Position numbers and translations under genes: made by a program. Below are positions 1 to 6,128 of a stretch of DNA of 9,477 bases, piece by piece; position 1 is the first letter of the stretch, and every line of letters starts with the position of its first letter. This stretch comes from Sphingomonas sp. GTDB taxonomy: Bacteria > Pseudomonadota > Alphaproteobacteria > Sphingomonadales > Sphingomonadaceae. The notes under the pieces are model-generated. The model saw only the letters and a program-made list of their open reading frames with translations. It searched no databases and was not told the DNA's origin. The stretch lies in the NCBI GenBank assembly GCA_013812805.1, contig JACCSV010000159.1:1-9477 (forward strand), given 5' to 3'.

Positions 1-1268
1 GCGTTAATCCAGGCGGTGCCGGCGGTGGCGGCCGCCAGCCCGGCGATGCCCATGACCGGCACCAGGACAAAATTTGCGGCGACGCCAAGCGCGAGTGAGA
101 CGACGGTGATCCAGAACGGGGTCCACATGTCCTTGCGCGCGAAGAAGCCCGGGGCGAGCACCTTGATCATCACATAGGCCGGAAGCCCGGCGACGATGAT
201 CGACAGCACCAGCGCCGAGACCGCCGCATCCGCCTCGGTGAAGCGGCCGCCTTCGAACAACACCGTCATGATCGGCCCGGCGGCGACCGATAAAGCGACC
301 GCCGCGGGGATGGTGAGGAGCATCGCCAGTTCCGTTGCCCGGCCCTGGATGTTCGCCGCCTGACGTTCCTCGCCGGCGCCGATGTGACGGCTGATCGCAG
401 GCAGGATCGCGGTCCCAAGCGCCGAGCCGACGAGGGCCAGCGGTAGCTGGTTCAGGCGGTCGGCCTGGCTGAGATAGACCAGGCTGCCCTCCTGCAATCC
501 AGTGGCGAAATAAGCGTAGAACAGCTGGCTGATGTAGTAGCCGCCGGCGCCCAGCGTCGCCGGTAGGATCAGAATGAAGAGCTCCTTGACCCGGGGAGTC
601 ATTTTCGGCGGCAGCAGCTTCAGCGTCAGCCCGGCGCGCCTGGTCGCGACGAGGAGCAGGGCGAGCTGCAACACCCCGCCGGCGATCACCGCCCAGGCCA
701 TCGCCGTTGCCGTGGCCGCCCCGCCGCTCGGAACCAGCAGCAAGGCGGCGACGAGGGCGATGTTGAGCAACGCGGGGGCGAAAGCGGCGGCGGTGAACCG
801 CGTTAGCGAATTGAGGATCCCGGAGAAGAGCGAAACCATGCTGATCAAGATTAAATAGGGAAAGGTGATCTGGGTCAGGCGGACCGCGAGGCCGAACTTT
901 TCCGGATCGTCGCTCCAGCCGGCGGCGATGACCCCGATGAAGGCGGGCATGGCGACCATGAAGAGGACGGTGATGACGACGAGGATCGGCAGGAACACTG
1001 CCTGAACCTCTTCGGCGAAACGCTTGGCTTCATCCATGCCGCCGGCACCATCAAGGCGCCGCGCGAACAGCGGCACGAAACCCTGGCTGAATGCTCCTTC
1101 ACCGAACAGCCGCCGGAACAGGTTGGGGACCAGGAAGGCGAGGGCGAAAGCGTCTGCAGCCATTCCCGCGCCCATCACCCGGGCGAAGATCATCTCCCGC
1201 GCAAAGCCGAGGATCCGGCTGACCAGCGTCAGCCCGCCGATTGTCCCGCCGGCCTTGACCAGGTTCAT
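1..1268 (-). CDS. murJ: MurJ, lipid II flippase (MOP superfamily), C-terminus cut by window edge
   Basis: Integral inner-membrane protein that flips undecaprenyl-linked lipid II to the periplasm for peptidoglycan synthesis. The first 422 codons are visible; the family is usually about 510-530 residues, so roughly the last fifth lies beyond the left edge. The N-terminus reads MNLVKAGGTIGG, then SRILGFAREM at 17-26, ADAF at 38-41 and the hallmark NLFRRLFGEGAF at 49-60. Arginines 18, 24 and 52 and Asp39 fall at the numbers reported as important in E. coli MurJ, and Arg271 (ADR in the cavity helix) matches E. coli Arg270; this register strongly supports the ATG ending at 1268. Many hydrophobic helices follow. 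The start lies 10 bp after the secB stop with no strong Shine-Dalgarno, so it is probably co-transcribed with secB. The family assignment is firm; only the 3' end is unknown. Confidence 0.96.
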   Translation of the reverse strand, partial: MNLVKAGGTIGGLTLVSRILGFAREMIFARVMGAGMAADAFALAFLVPNLFRRLFGEGAFSQGFVPLFARRLDGAGGMDEAKRFAEEVQAVFLPILVVITVLFMVAMPAFIGVIAAGWSDDPEKFGLAVRLTQITFPYLILISMVSLFSGILNSLTRFTAAAFAPALLNIALVAALLLVPSGGAATATAMAWAVIAGGVLQLALLLVATRRAGLTLKLLPPKMTPRVKELFILILPATLGAGGYYISQLFYAYFATGLQEGSLVYLSQADRLNQLPLALVGSALGTAILPAISRHIGAGEERQAANIQGRATELAMLLTIPAAVALSVAAGPIMTVLFEGGRFTEADAAVSALVLSIIVAGLPAYVMIKVLAPGFFARKDMWTPFWITVVSLALGVAANFVLVPVMGIAGLAAATAGTAWIN

Positions 1269-1278
1269 CGGCTGGCGA

Positions 1279-1821
1279 TCAGCTCTGCGCGGGGCCGCCC
1301 GGCTCTTCCTCGGCCTCGCCGCCGCCGGCGCTGTCGCCGATACCCGGCTGGTCCTGCGTCGCCTGCACCTGCGCCATGTAAGCGGCTGCAAAATCGATCG
1401 GGTCGAGCAGCAGCGGCGCGAAACCGGCGTTCTGAATGGCGTCGGAGACGATCTGGCGAGCGAACGGGAACAGCAGCCGCGGCGCCTCAATCAGCAGGAA
1501 CGGCGGAAGCGCCTCGTCGGGGAAATTGCGGATCCCGAACAGCCCGGCGTAGCTGAGGTCGACGAGGAAGTGCACGCCGTTGGTCGACTGCGCCTTGACC
1601 TCGATCTTCAGGGCGACCTCGTGGACGTCGTCGGACACGCGGTCGACGTTGAGCTGGAAGTTGACGTCGAGCGCCGGCTGGTCCTGCCACTGGAACACCT
1701 GGGGGCTGCTCGGGCTCTCCACCGACAGGTCCTTGATATATTGCGCGAGGGTCGCTGCCTGCGGCTCGCTGCCAGCTCCATCGGCGCCGTTTCCAGCGGG
1801 GTTCGGATCCTGGTCAGCCAT
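1279..1821 (-). CDS. secB: SecB, protein-export chaperone
   Basis: Cytosolic tetrameric chaperone that keeps preproteins unfolded and hands them to SecA for Sec export. The 180-residue product shows the SecB pattern: QYIKDLSVESPSSPQVF near residues 27-43, a central strand with VALKIEV, and the very conserved APRLLFPFARQIVSDA near 112-127 followed by GFAPLLLDPIDF. Both ends are family-variable: an N-terminal Gly/Ala/Asp-rich stretch of about 22 residues and a C-terminal tail rich in Gly and Glu (EAEEEPGG). It is slightly longer than the common 150-170 residues. The ATG at 1821 has a modest AAGG-type ribosome site about 11 bases upstream. It is divergent from the Tim44-like gene and lies immediately upstream of murJ. 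The assignment is secure; the alternative of a divergent SecB-like antitoxin chaperone is not supported, since no toxin-antitoxin genes adjoin it. Confidence 0.96.
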   Translation of the reverse strand: MADQDPNPAGNGADGAGSEPQAATLAQYIKDLSVESPSSPQVFQWQDQPALDVNFQLNVDRVSDDVHEVALKIEVKAQSTNGVHFLVDLSYAGLFGIRNFPDEALPPFLLIEAPRLLFPFARQIVSDAIQNAGFAPLLLDPIDFAAAYMAQVQATQDQPGIGDSAGGGEAEEEPGGPAQS

Positions 1822-1887
1822 GGTCTGTTTCGCCTTGAATGGGGTGGTTCGGACCCGGCCGGAACCCGGGTGCGTTTGTCGGCAGCG

Positions 1888-1916
1888 CGCCTAGCAGCCG
1901 GTGAAATGGCGTGCAA
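1888..1916 (-). promoter_or_regulatory. Weak candidate promoter for secB
   Basis: On the minus strand TTGCAC (1911-1916) and TAGGCG (1888-1893) are 17 bases apart, 67 bp upstream of the secB start. Only about half the positions match consensus. This is the best spaced pair I found in the secB leader, and it may be chance. Confidence 0.15.
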
Positions 1917-1943
1917 TGGCGACAGACTGGTTCGCCGCGCACT

Positions 1944-1972
1944 TTGAATCTGCGCGTTTCGCGCACTATGTT
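1944..1972 (+). promoter_or_regulatory. Candidate sigma70-type promoter with palindromic spacer
   Basis: TTGAAT (1944-1949) and TATGTT (1967-1972) are separated by exactly 17 bases, each 4 of 6 to the housekeeping consensus. The spacer contains a perfect inverted repeat, TGCGCG-TTT-CGCGCA (1951-1965), and CGCGCACTATG (1960-1970) repeats CGCGCACTTTG (1936-1946) with one mismatch at a 24-base offset. It would drive the Tim44-like, mltA and smr genes, with initiation near 1979. The promoter and operator roles are inference from pattern only. Confidence 0.42.
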
Positions 1973-2660
1973 GGATGTTACTCTTGGACCTGGAACCCAG
2001 TCTTTGACCGTAATCGTCATCCTCGCGCTGGTTGCGCTCTTCATCGGCCTCAGGCTGTACAGCGTGCTCGGCGAGCGCACTGGCCACGAGCAGCAACAGC
2101 CGATCCTCAAGCCGGCGGACCCCGACGCTCGGGTCGAGCCGCGGGTCTCGACGCAGGCCAATGCGCCGCAACCCGCCGCGGATGCCGGCGATCTCGCTTT
2201 TCTGCCGATGGCCGGGCCTGGCGTGCGCGCCTTGCTGGCCGCCGACCCAGCCTTCGACGTCGCCCGCTTCCTCGAGGGCGCGCAGTCGGCCTACCGGATG
2301 ATCCTGGAGGCGTTCTGGAAGGGCGATCTCGACGCGCTTCGGCCTCACGTCGACGATAATGTCTACGAGACATTCTCCTCGAGCGTGGCGCAGCGGGTCA
2401 AGGAAGGCCTGATCGTCGACAACCGCGTCGTCGCCATTGAGCAGGCGGCGATCTCCACCGCGACGCTGGAGAACACTATCGCGTTCCTGACGGTGCGATT
2501 TGAGGCGGACGTCGCGGCGATTACGCGAAATCAGGAAGGCGAGGTGGTTGCGGGTTCCATGAGCGACGCGGTCCAGACCCGCGACTTGTGGACATTCCGC
2601 CGCGACATCAGCACTCGCGACCCCAACTGGCTGCTGGTCGAGACCGACGAGGAAGAGTGA
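1968..2660 (+). CDS. Tim44-like (TimA-type) inner-membrane protein
   Basis: A bacterial relative of the C-terminal domain of mitochondrial Tim44 (Tim44/TimA family), membrane-anchored with a soluble domain; its bacterial role is not well defined. Numbered from the downstream TTG at 2004 (218 residues), a hydrophobic helix spans about 2-18, then LRLYSVLGERTGHEQ at 17-30 (typical for alphaproteobacterial members), a Pro/Ala-rich linker at 34-62, and the Tim44 domain from about 80 to 214 with AYRMILEAFWKGDLDAL and a closing DLWTFRRD...NWLLVET. The ATG at 1968 gives 230 residues but lacks a ribosome site and sits inside a promoter-like -10 box; TTG at 2004 puts the helix at the N-terminus. The reading frame also extends upstream to a GTG at 1911. 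The family is confident, the start is not. The stop overlaps the mltA GTG start (GTGA). Confidence 0.85.
   Translation: MLDVTLGPGTQSLTVIVILALVALFIGLRLYSVLGERTGHEQQQPILKPADPDARVEPRVSTQANAPQPAADAGDLAFLPMAGPGVRALLAADPAFDVARFLEGAQSAYRMILEAFWKGDLDALRPHVDDNVYETFSSSVAQRVKEGLIVDNRVVAIEQAAISTATLENTIAFLTVRFEADVAAITRNQEGEVVAGSMSDAVQTRDLWTFRRDISTRDPNWLLVETDEEE
2649..2656 (+). promoter_or_regulatory. Ribosome binding site deciding the mltA GTG start
   Basis: GAGGAAGA lies just before the GTG at 2657, inside the last codons of the Tim44-like gene. With the GTGA stop/start overlap it points to translational coupling and to GTG rather than the upstream in-frame ATG-free extension. Confidence 0.6.
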
Positions 2661-3865
2661 GGATTTTCGCCCGCGCAGCGGCGCTTGCATCGCTCAGCCT
2701 GCTGTCCGCGTGCGTTAGTGCGCCAGTTCCCCTGCCGCCGGTGGAGCCGCCCCCGCCGCCGGTGATTTCGGCGCCGAGGCCGACGCCGACCCCCCCACCG
2801 TTACCGCCGCCCGCGCCGGCCCCGGTCGGCGCCAACGCACGCGAGGTCGGGATTGCGCTTGCCCAGCCCAAGATCCTCCGCCCCGACGATGCCGCGCGTG
2901 CACTGGACGCATTCAAGATCAGCTGCCCCGCCATCACTCGCCGTGAGGATCGCTCACGGCTGACCGTGCCGGGCGACTGGCGCGGGGTGTGCGCGGAAGC
3001 GGCGACCCTGCCCTCCGCCCAAGCGGCCGGTTTTTTCTACCACCGTTTCGACTGGGTCCGGGTAGGCAACGGCGAAGCTTTCGCCACCGGCTATTACGAA
3101 CCCGAAATTCTGGGTTCGCGGACCCGGATGCCGGGGTATGAAGTGCCGATCTACCGCACTCCTCCCGACCTCGTGCGCTGTACCCGCGCCGACGGCGGCA
3201 CCGGGCGCGGACGGATCGACGCAAACGGTCAATGCGTGCTCTATTTTACCCGCGCCGAGATCGAGGACGGGGCGCTTGCCGGGCGCGGGCTGGAGATTGG
3301 CTGGGCCGCCGATCCGATCGACATTTTCTTCCTCCAGATCCAGGGTTCCGGCCGCTTGAAGCTGCCCGACGGCGGTGTCATGCGCATCGGCTATGCCGAC
3401 CAGACCGGGCGTGAATATGTCGCGATCGGGCGGCTGCTTCGCGAGCGTAACATCCTGCCGCCCGGCGGCGCCAACATGGCCGCGATCATCGGCTGGATGC
3501 GGGCCAATCCGGAAGCGGGCAGGGCACTGATGCGCGAGAACCTCTCGTTCGTCTTCTTTCGCGAGATTATTACGCCGCCGTTGGGCTCGCTCGGGCTTCC
3601 GGTCAGCACTCGAGCGACCGTTGCCGTCGACCCCCTGTTCGTGCCCTATGGAGCGCCGGCGTTCCTGACCCTCGACCGCCCGGAAGCCAACGGTCTGTGG
3701 GTCGCACAGGACACCGGCGGCGCGATCAAGGGTGCCAATCGCTTCGACACCTTTTGGGGCGCCGGGGAGGAGGCAACCCGCATCTCCGGCGGGATGTCCG
3801 CGTCCGGACAGGCGTTGGTGCTGATCCCGAAAGGGACGGCGCAGCGTGCGCTCGCTCGCCCCTGA
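2657..3865 (+). CDS. mltA: MltA, membrane-bound lytic murein transglycosylase A (lipoprotein)
   Basis: Periplasmic-face lytic transglycosylase that cleaves the MurNAc-GlcNAc bond, forming 1,6-anhydro-MurNAc during wall turnover. The GTG at 2657 is chosen because it gives a clean lipoprotein signal peptide (VRIFARAAALASLSLLSAC, lipobox LSAC with Cys19), is preceded by purine-rich GAGGAAGA (2649-2656), and overlaps the upstream stop by 4 bp. Residue +2 is Val, not Asp, which suggests outer-membrane sorting. A proline-rich linker covers about 23-57. The MltA barrel follows, with GYYEPE at 145-150 and DIFFLQIQGSG, then the C-terminal 3D domain with QDTGGAIKG, where Asp352 is the likely catalytic acid, and Asp364 in RFDTFWG. 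The 402-residue length is slightly above E. coli MltA because of the linker. All key motifs look intact. The frame stays open to 2588, but that segment would destroy the signal peptide. Confidence 0.95.
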   Translation: MRIFARAAALASLSLLSACVSAPVPLPPVEPPPPPVISAPRPTPTPPPLPPPAPAPVGANAREVGIALAQPKILRPDDAARALDAFKISCPAITRREDRSRLTVPGDWRGVCAEAATLPSAQAAGFFYHRFDWVRVGNGEAFATGYYEPEILGSRTRMPGYEVPIYRTPPDLVRCTRADGGTGRGRIDANGQCVLYFTRAEIEDGALAGRGLEIGWAADPIDIFFLQIQGSGRLKLPDGGVMRIGYADQTGREYVAIGRLLRERNILPPGGANMAAIIGWMRANPEAGRALMRENLSFVFFREIITPPLGSLGLPVSTRATVAVDPLFVPYGAPAFLTLDRPEANGLWVAQDTGGAIKGANRFDTFWGAGEEATRISGGMSASGQALVLIPKGTAQRALARP

Positions 3866-4382
3866 CGAGGCCGAGCTATGGGCGCGGGTTGCAGCGACGA
3901 TTCGCCCGCTGTCGCGCGAGCCGGTTGAACCTCCCCTAGCCGAAGCGGCGCAACCGCAGCCGCCGGCTCCGCGGCCCGCCGCACGCCTCACCGCGCCGCC
4001 GCCGGAAAAGCCCCGGCCCCACGCGAAAGCCACGCTCGATTCGACCTGGGACAGGAAGCTGCAATCGGGCTCGCTGAGCCCCGACCGGGTGCTGGATCTT
4101 CACGGCCGCAACCTCGACCAGGCATGGCGGGCGATCGACGACTCGCTGGAAAGCGCAATCGCCAATGAGGAGCGGGTGCTGCTGCTGATCACCGGCCATG
4201 CGCGGCCGGGCAAGCCGCCGGTCGAACGCGGCAAGATCCGCGCCGTCGTACACGACTGGCTCGCCGCCTCGCGACACTCTCGGCGCATCGCTGCCGTCCG
4301 CGGGGCCCATCGCCGGCACGGAGGCGCTGGAAGTCTTTACATCATCCTTCGCAAGGCGCGGCCGGGCTCCACTTTTTCTTAA
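3846..4382 (+). CDS. Smr-domain protein (Smr/MutS2 C-terminal family)
   Basis: A standalone Smr-domain protein of 178 residues. The Smr domain is known from the C-terminus of MutS2 and from small proteins, some with nuclease activity or linked to ribosome rescue; the substrate of this one is unknown. Residues 1-25 are a short helix-like stretch, about 28-60 are Pro/Ala-rich and probably disordered, and the Smr domain covers about 80-170: VLDLHG at 82-87, LLLITGHA at 112-119, the ERGKIR turn at 127-132 and the closing GGAGSLYIILR at 159-169. The start is a GTG with AAGGGA (3831-3836) 9 bases upstream, inside mltA; the genes overlap by 20 bp in different frames, implying coupling. The tim44-mltA-smr order is, to my knowledge, recurrent in alphaproteobacteria. 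Confidence in the family is high, in function low. Confidence 0.92.
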   Translation: MRSLAPDEAELWARVAATIRPLSREPVEPPLAEAAQPQPPAPRPAARLTAPPPEKPRPHAKATLDSTWDRKLQSGSLSPDRVLDLHGRNLDQAWRAIDDSLESAIANEERVLLLITGHARPGKPPVERGKIRAVVHDWLAASRHSRRIAAVRGAHRRHGGAGSLYIILRKARPGSTFS

Positions 4383-4397
4383 CCCTGGCGGTTTAAC
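4379..4397 (+). promoter_or_regulatory. TTAA-N10-TTAAC pair before the GGDEF-EAL gene (CtrA-like?)
   Basis: TTAACCCT (4379-4386) and TTAAC (4393-4397) flank a 10-base spacer, overlapping the smr stop and 49-67 bp before the next start. The alphaproteobacterial cell-cycle regulator CtrA binds TTAA-N7-TTAA and TTAACCAT-type half sites; the spacing here is 10, not 7, so only the half-site resemblance (7 of 8) supports it. TTAA is rare in such GC-rich DNA. Confidence 0.2.
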
Positions 4398-4406
4398 GCA
4401 CGCTCA

Positions 4407-4422
4407 GGCGGAGTAGTCCGCC
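4407..4422. other. Short perfect stem-loop in smr / GGDEF-EAL gap
   Basis: GGCGGA-gtag-TCCGCC forms a 6-bp GC-rich stem with a 4-base loop. No T-tract follows on either strand, so it is not a standard intrinsic terminator. It could be an attenuating hairpin, a protein site or chance. The remainder of the 63-bp gap shows no convincing promoter. Confidence 0.35.
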
Positions 4423-4445
4423 CAAGCGGGGCGCGACAACCACCG

Positions 4446-6128
4446 ATGCAATCAGGCACGGCCCAGAAAATCAGCAATGCGATATTGTCGGGCGCCGCTG
4501 GGTTCGCGTCCTTCATCTTTTCGCTGAGCGCGCTCCTTTACATCACTGAGCTCGACGGGAAGATCGTCGCGTCTTTGGTCGCCGGCACATTCTGCTTGCT
4601 TATCAGCTATCTAGCTTCAGAGCGGCCAAACAGCGAAAGCGCCCGAGCGTTGTCCGCGCTCAGCGAACGACTGCTCGCGGTGGAAGACGGCGACCTCGTC
4701 TCGCCGGCTCCAGTCGCGGTGCGCCGGGCGATGCCGAAGTTGGCCGCGGCGGTCGACCGGCTGTTCGAGGAGGTCCGCGCCTCGATCGAGAACGCCCAAG
4801 CGCTCGGCATGTACGACCCGGTCACATCGCTTCCCAACCGCCTGCATTTCCGGTCCGAAGCGGACAAACTTCTTGGGGGGGTTACGGCCGGGACGAAAGC
4901 GGCGATGCTGTTCGTCGACCTCGATCGGTTCAAGTCGGTCAACGACAACCTGGGCCATGCCCGCGGCGATCAGCTCCTGATCATGGTCGCCAATCGCCTG
5001 CGGATGGTGGTTACTGCCGAACACGGGGAGACGGCGGCCCGACGGCCATTGCTCGCCCGCCTGGCCGGCGACGAGTTCACCATATTCTTTCCCAAGGTCG
5101 ATTCGCTCACGGAGATCGAGCGGGTCGCGAGGCGAGTGGCGCAGGCGATCGCGGAGCCGTTCGAGCTATACGGGCACAGCGTCGATATCGGTGCTTCGGT
5201 CGGCGTTTCGGTCACCCCGGACCACGGCAACAGCATCGAATCGCTGATGCGGGCCGCGGACATCGCCATGTACTGCGCCAAGGCGCGCGGGGGCGGCCAG
5301 CATTGCCTGTTCAACGAGGAACTGGCGGCCGACCATCAGTCGAAGATTGAGACCGAAAAATCGCTCGCCGAGGCGCTCCAGCGCGGCGAGCTCGAACTGG
5401 TGCTTCAGCCCCAGCTCAGCCTCATCAGCGGCGAGGTTGTGGGTGCCGAAGCATTGCTGCGCTGGAACCACCCGCGCGAAGGCTTGCGGATGCCGGACAC
5501 TTTCATTCCGATCGCCGAGCGGACCGGAATGATCGCCGAGCTCGGCGACTGGGTTACTAGCGAAGTCGCGCTCCTGCTCGCCGAGTGGATGCGCGACGAC
5601 TTCGCCCACCGGCTAGCGTTCAACGTTAGCCCGCGCCAGCTCGAGCGGACTGATTTCTTCCCGCGGCTGCGGCAGAGTTTTGCCGACCATGAGGTCCCGC
5701 TCTCCCTGATCGAACTCGAGTTTACCGAAAGCGCGGCGATGGACGCATCCCAGGCTGTGCTTTCGGAAATCGCCGCGCTGCGCGCCGACGGAGCCCGAAT
5801 CGCGATCGATGATTTCGGAACCGGCTATTCGAACATCGCGCGGCTGCGCTCGATGCCGCTCGACCGGGTGAAGCTGGACCCATCGCTGATCGCCGATATC
5901 GAGACGTCGGCGAAGGCACGGATCGTGGTCCAGGCGGTCGTCCATCTCATCAACGGGGTCGGTTGCGAGATTGTCGCCGAAGCGGTCGAGACCGCCGCCC
6001 AGGCTGACATCCTCCGGGCGATGGGTTGCCAGACCGTGCAGGGCTATGTTTTCGCCCAGCCCATGTCCGAGGCCGCGTATCGGGCCTGGGTCAGCCGCGC
6101 CGGAAACCCGGCCCGCTCCGTCGCCTAG
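4446..6128 (+). CDS. Membrane-anchored GGDEF-EAL protein (cyclic-di-GMP diguanylate cyclase/phosphodiesterase)
   Basis: A 560-residue bifunctional-type c-di-GMP enzyme. Two hydrophobic helices (about 12-33 and 40-57) form an N-terminal hairpin with no obvious periplasmic sensor; residues 60-115 are helical and could be a HAMP-like linker. The GGDEF domain spans about 122-290: DPVTSLPNR, FVDLDRFKSVND at 156-167 and the active-site loop RLAGDEF at 205-211, with Ala for the first Gly, a common and usually tolerated variant. The product-binding RxxD site before it is absent (ARRP). The EAL domain spans about 305-548 with its key residues visible: E335-A-L, Asn393, Glu425 (ELEFTES), D455-D456 (DDFGTGYS), Lys476, Glu512 and Glu515 (AEAVET) and QGYVFAQPM. 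Phosphodiesterase activity is therefore plausible, cyclase activity possible. The ATG at 4446 has only a distant GGGG upstream. The stop overlaps that of dapE in a shared CTAG. Confidence 0.95.
   Translation: MQSGTAQKISNAILSGAAGFASFIFSLSALLYITELDGKIVASLVAGTFCLLISYLASERPNSESARALSALSERLLAVEDGDLVSPAPVAVRRAMPKLAAAVDRLFEEVRASIENAQALGMYDPVTSLPNRLHFRSEADKLLGGVTAGTKAAMLFVDLDRFKSVNDNLGHARGDQLLIMVANRLRMVVTAEHGETAARRPLLARLAGDEFTIFFPKVDSLTEIERVARRVAQAIAEPFELYGHSVDIGASVGVSVTPDHGNSIESLMRAADIAMYCAKARGGGQHCLFNEELAADHQSKIETEKSLAEALQRGELELVLQPQLSLISGEVVGAEALLRWNHPREGLRMPDTFIPIAERTGMIAELGDWVTSEVALLLAEWMRDDFAHRLAFNVSPRQLERTDFFPRLRQSFADHEVPLSLIELEFTESAAMDASQAVLSEIAALRADGARIAIDDFGTGYSNIARLRSMPLDRVKLDPSLIADIETSAKARIVVQAVVHLINGVGCEIVAEAVETAAQADILRAMGCQTVQGYVFAQPMSEAAYRAWVSRAGNPARSVA

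Noticed and set aside
1279..1821. SecB as part of a toxin-antitoxin-chaperone locus
   Set aside because: Neighbours are murJ and a Tim44-like gene, and the sequence is the standard housekeeping SecB type.
1024..1947. 307-codon plus-strand open frame across secB and the murJ start
   Set aside because: Antisense shadow: low-complexity Arg/Ala/Leu composition without a recognisable domain, opposite well-supported murJ and secB.
1608..2690. 360-codon minus-strand open frame over the Tim44-like gene and secB
   Set aside because: Runs antisense to a real gene and through the intergenic region, Arg-rich with no family motif; a GC-rich frame effect.
2954..4033. 359-codon minus-strand open frame opposite mltA and smr
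   Set aside because: No domain signature, while the plus strand carries complete MltA and Smr motifs.
4361..4380. GC-rich stretch followed by TTTTT at the smr 3' end as an intrinsic terminator
   Set aside because: The GC-rich bases before the T-run do not form a proper inverted repeat and lie inside the smr coding sequence.
4392..4419. TTTAAC-N16-TAGTCC as promoter of the GGDEF-EAL gene
   Set aside because: The -10 element is poor and overlaps the hairpin; not enough to call a promoter.
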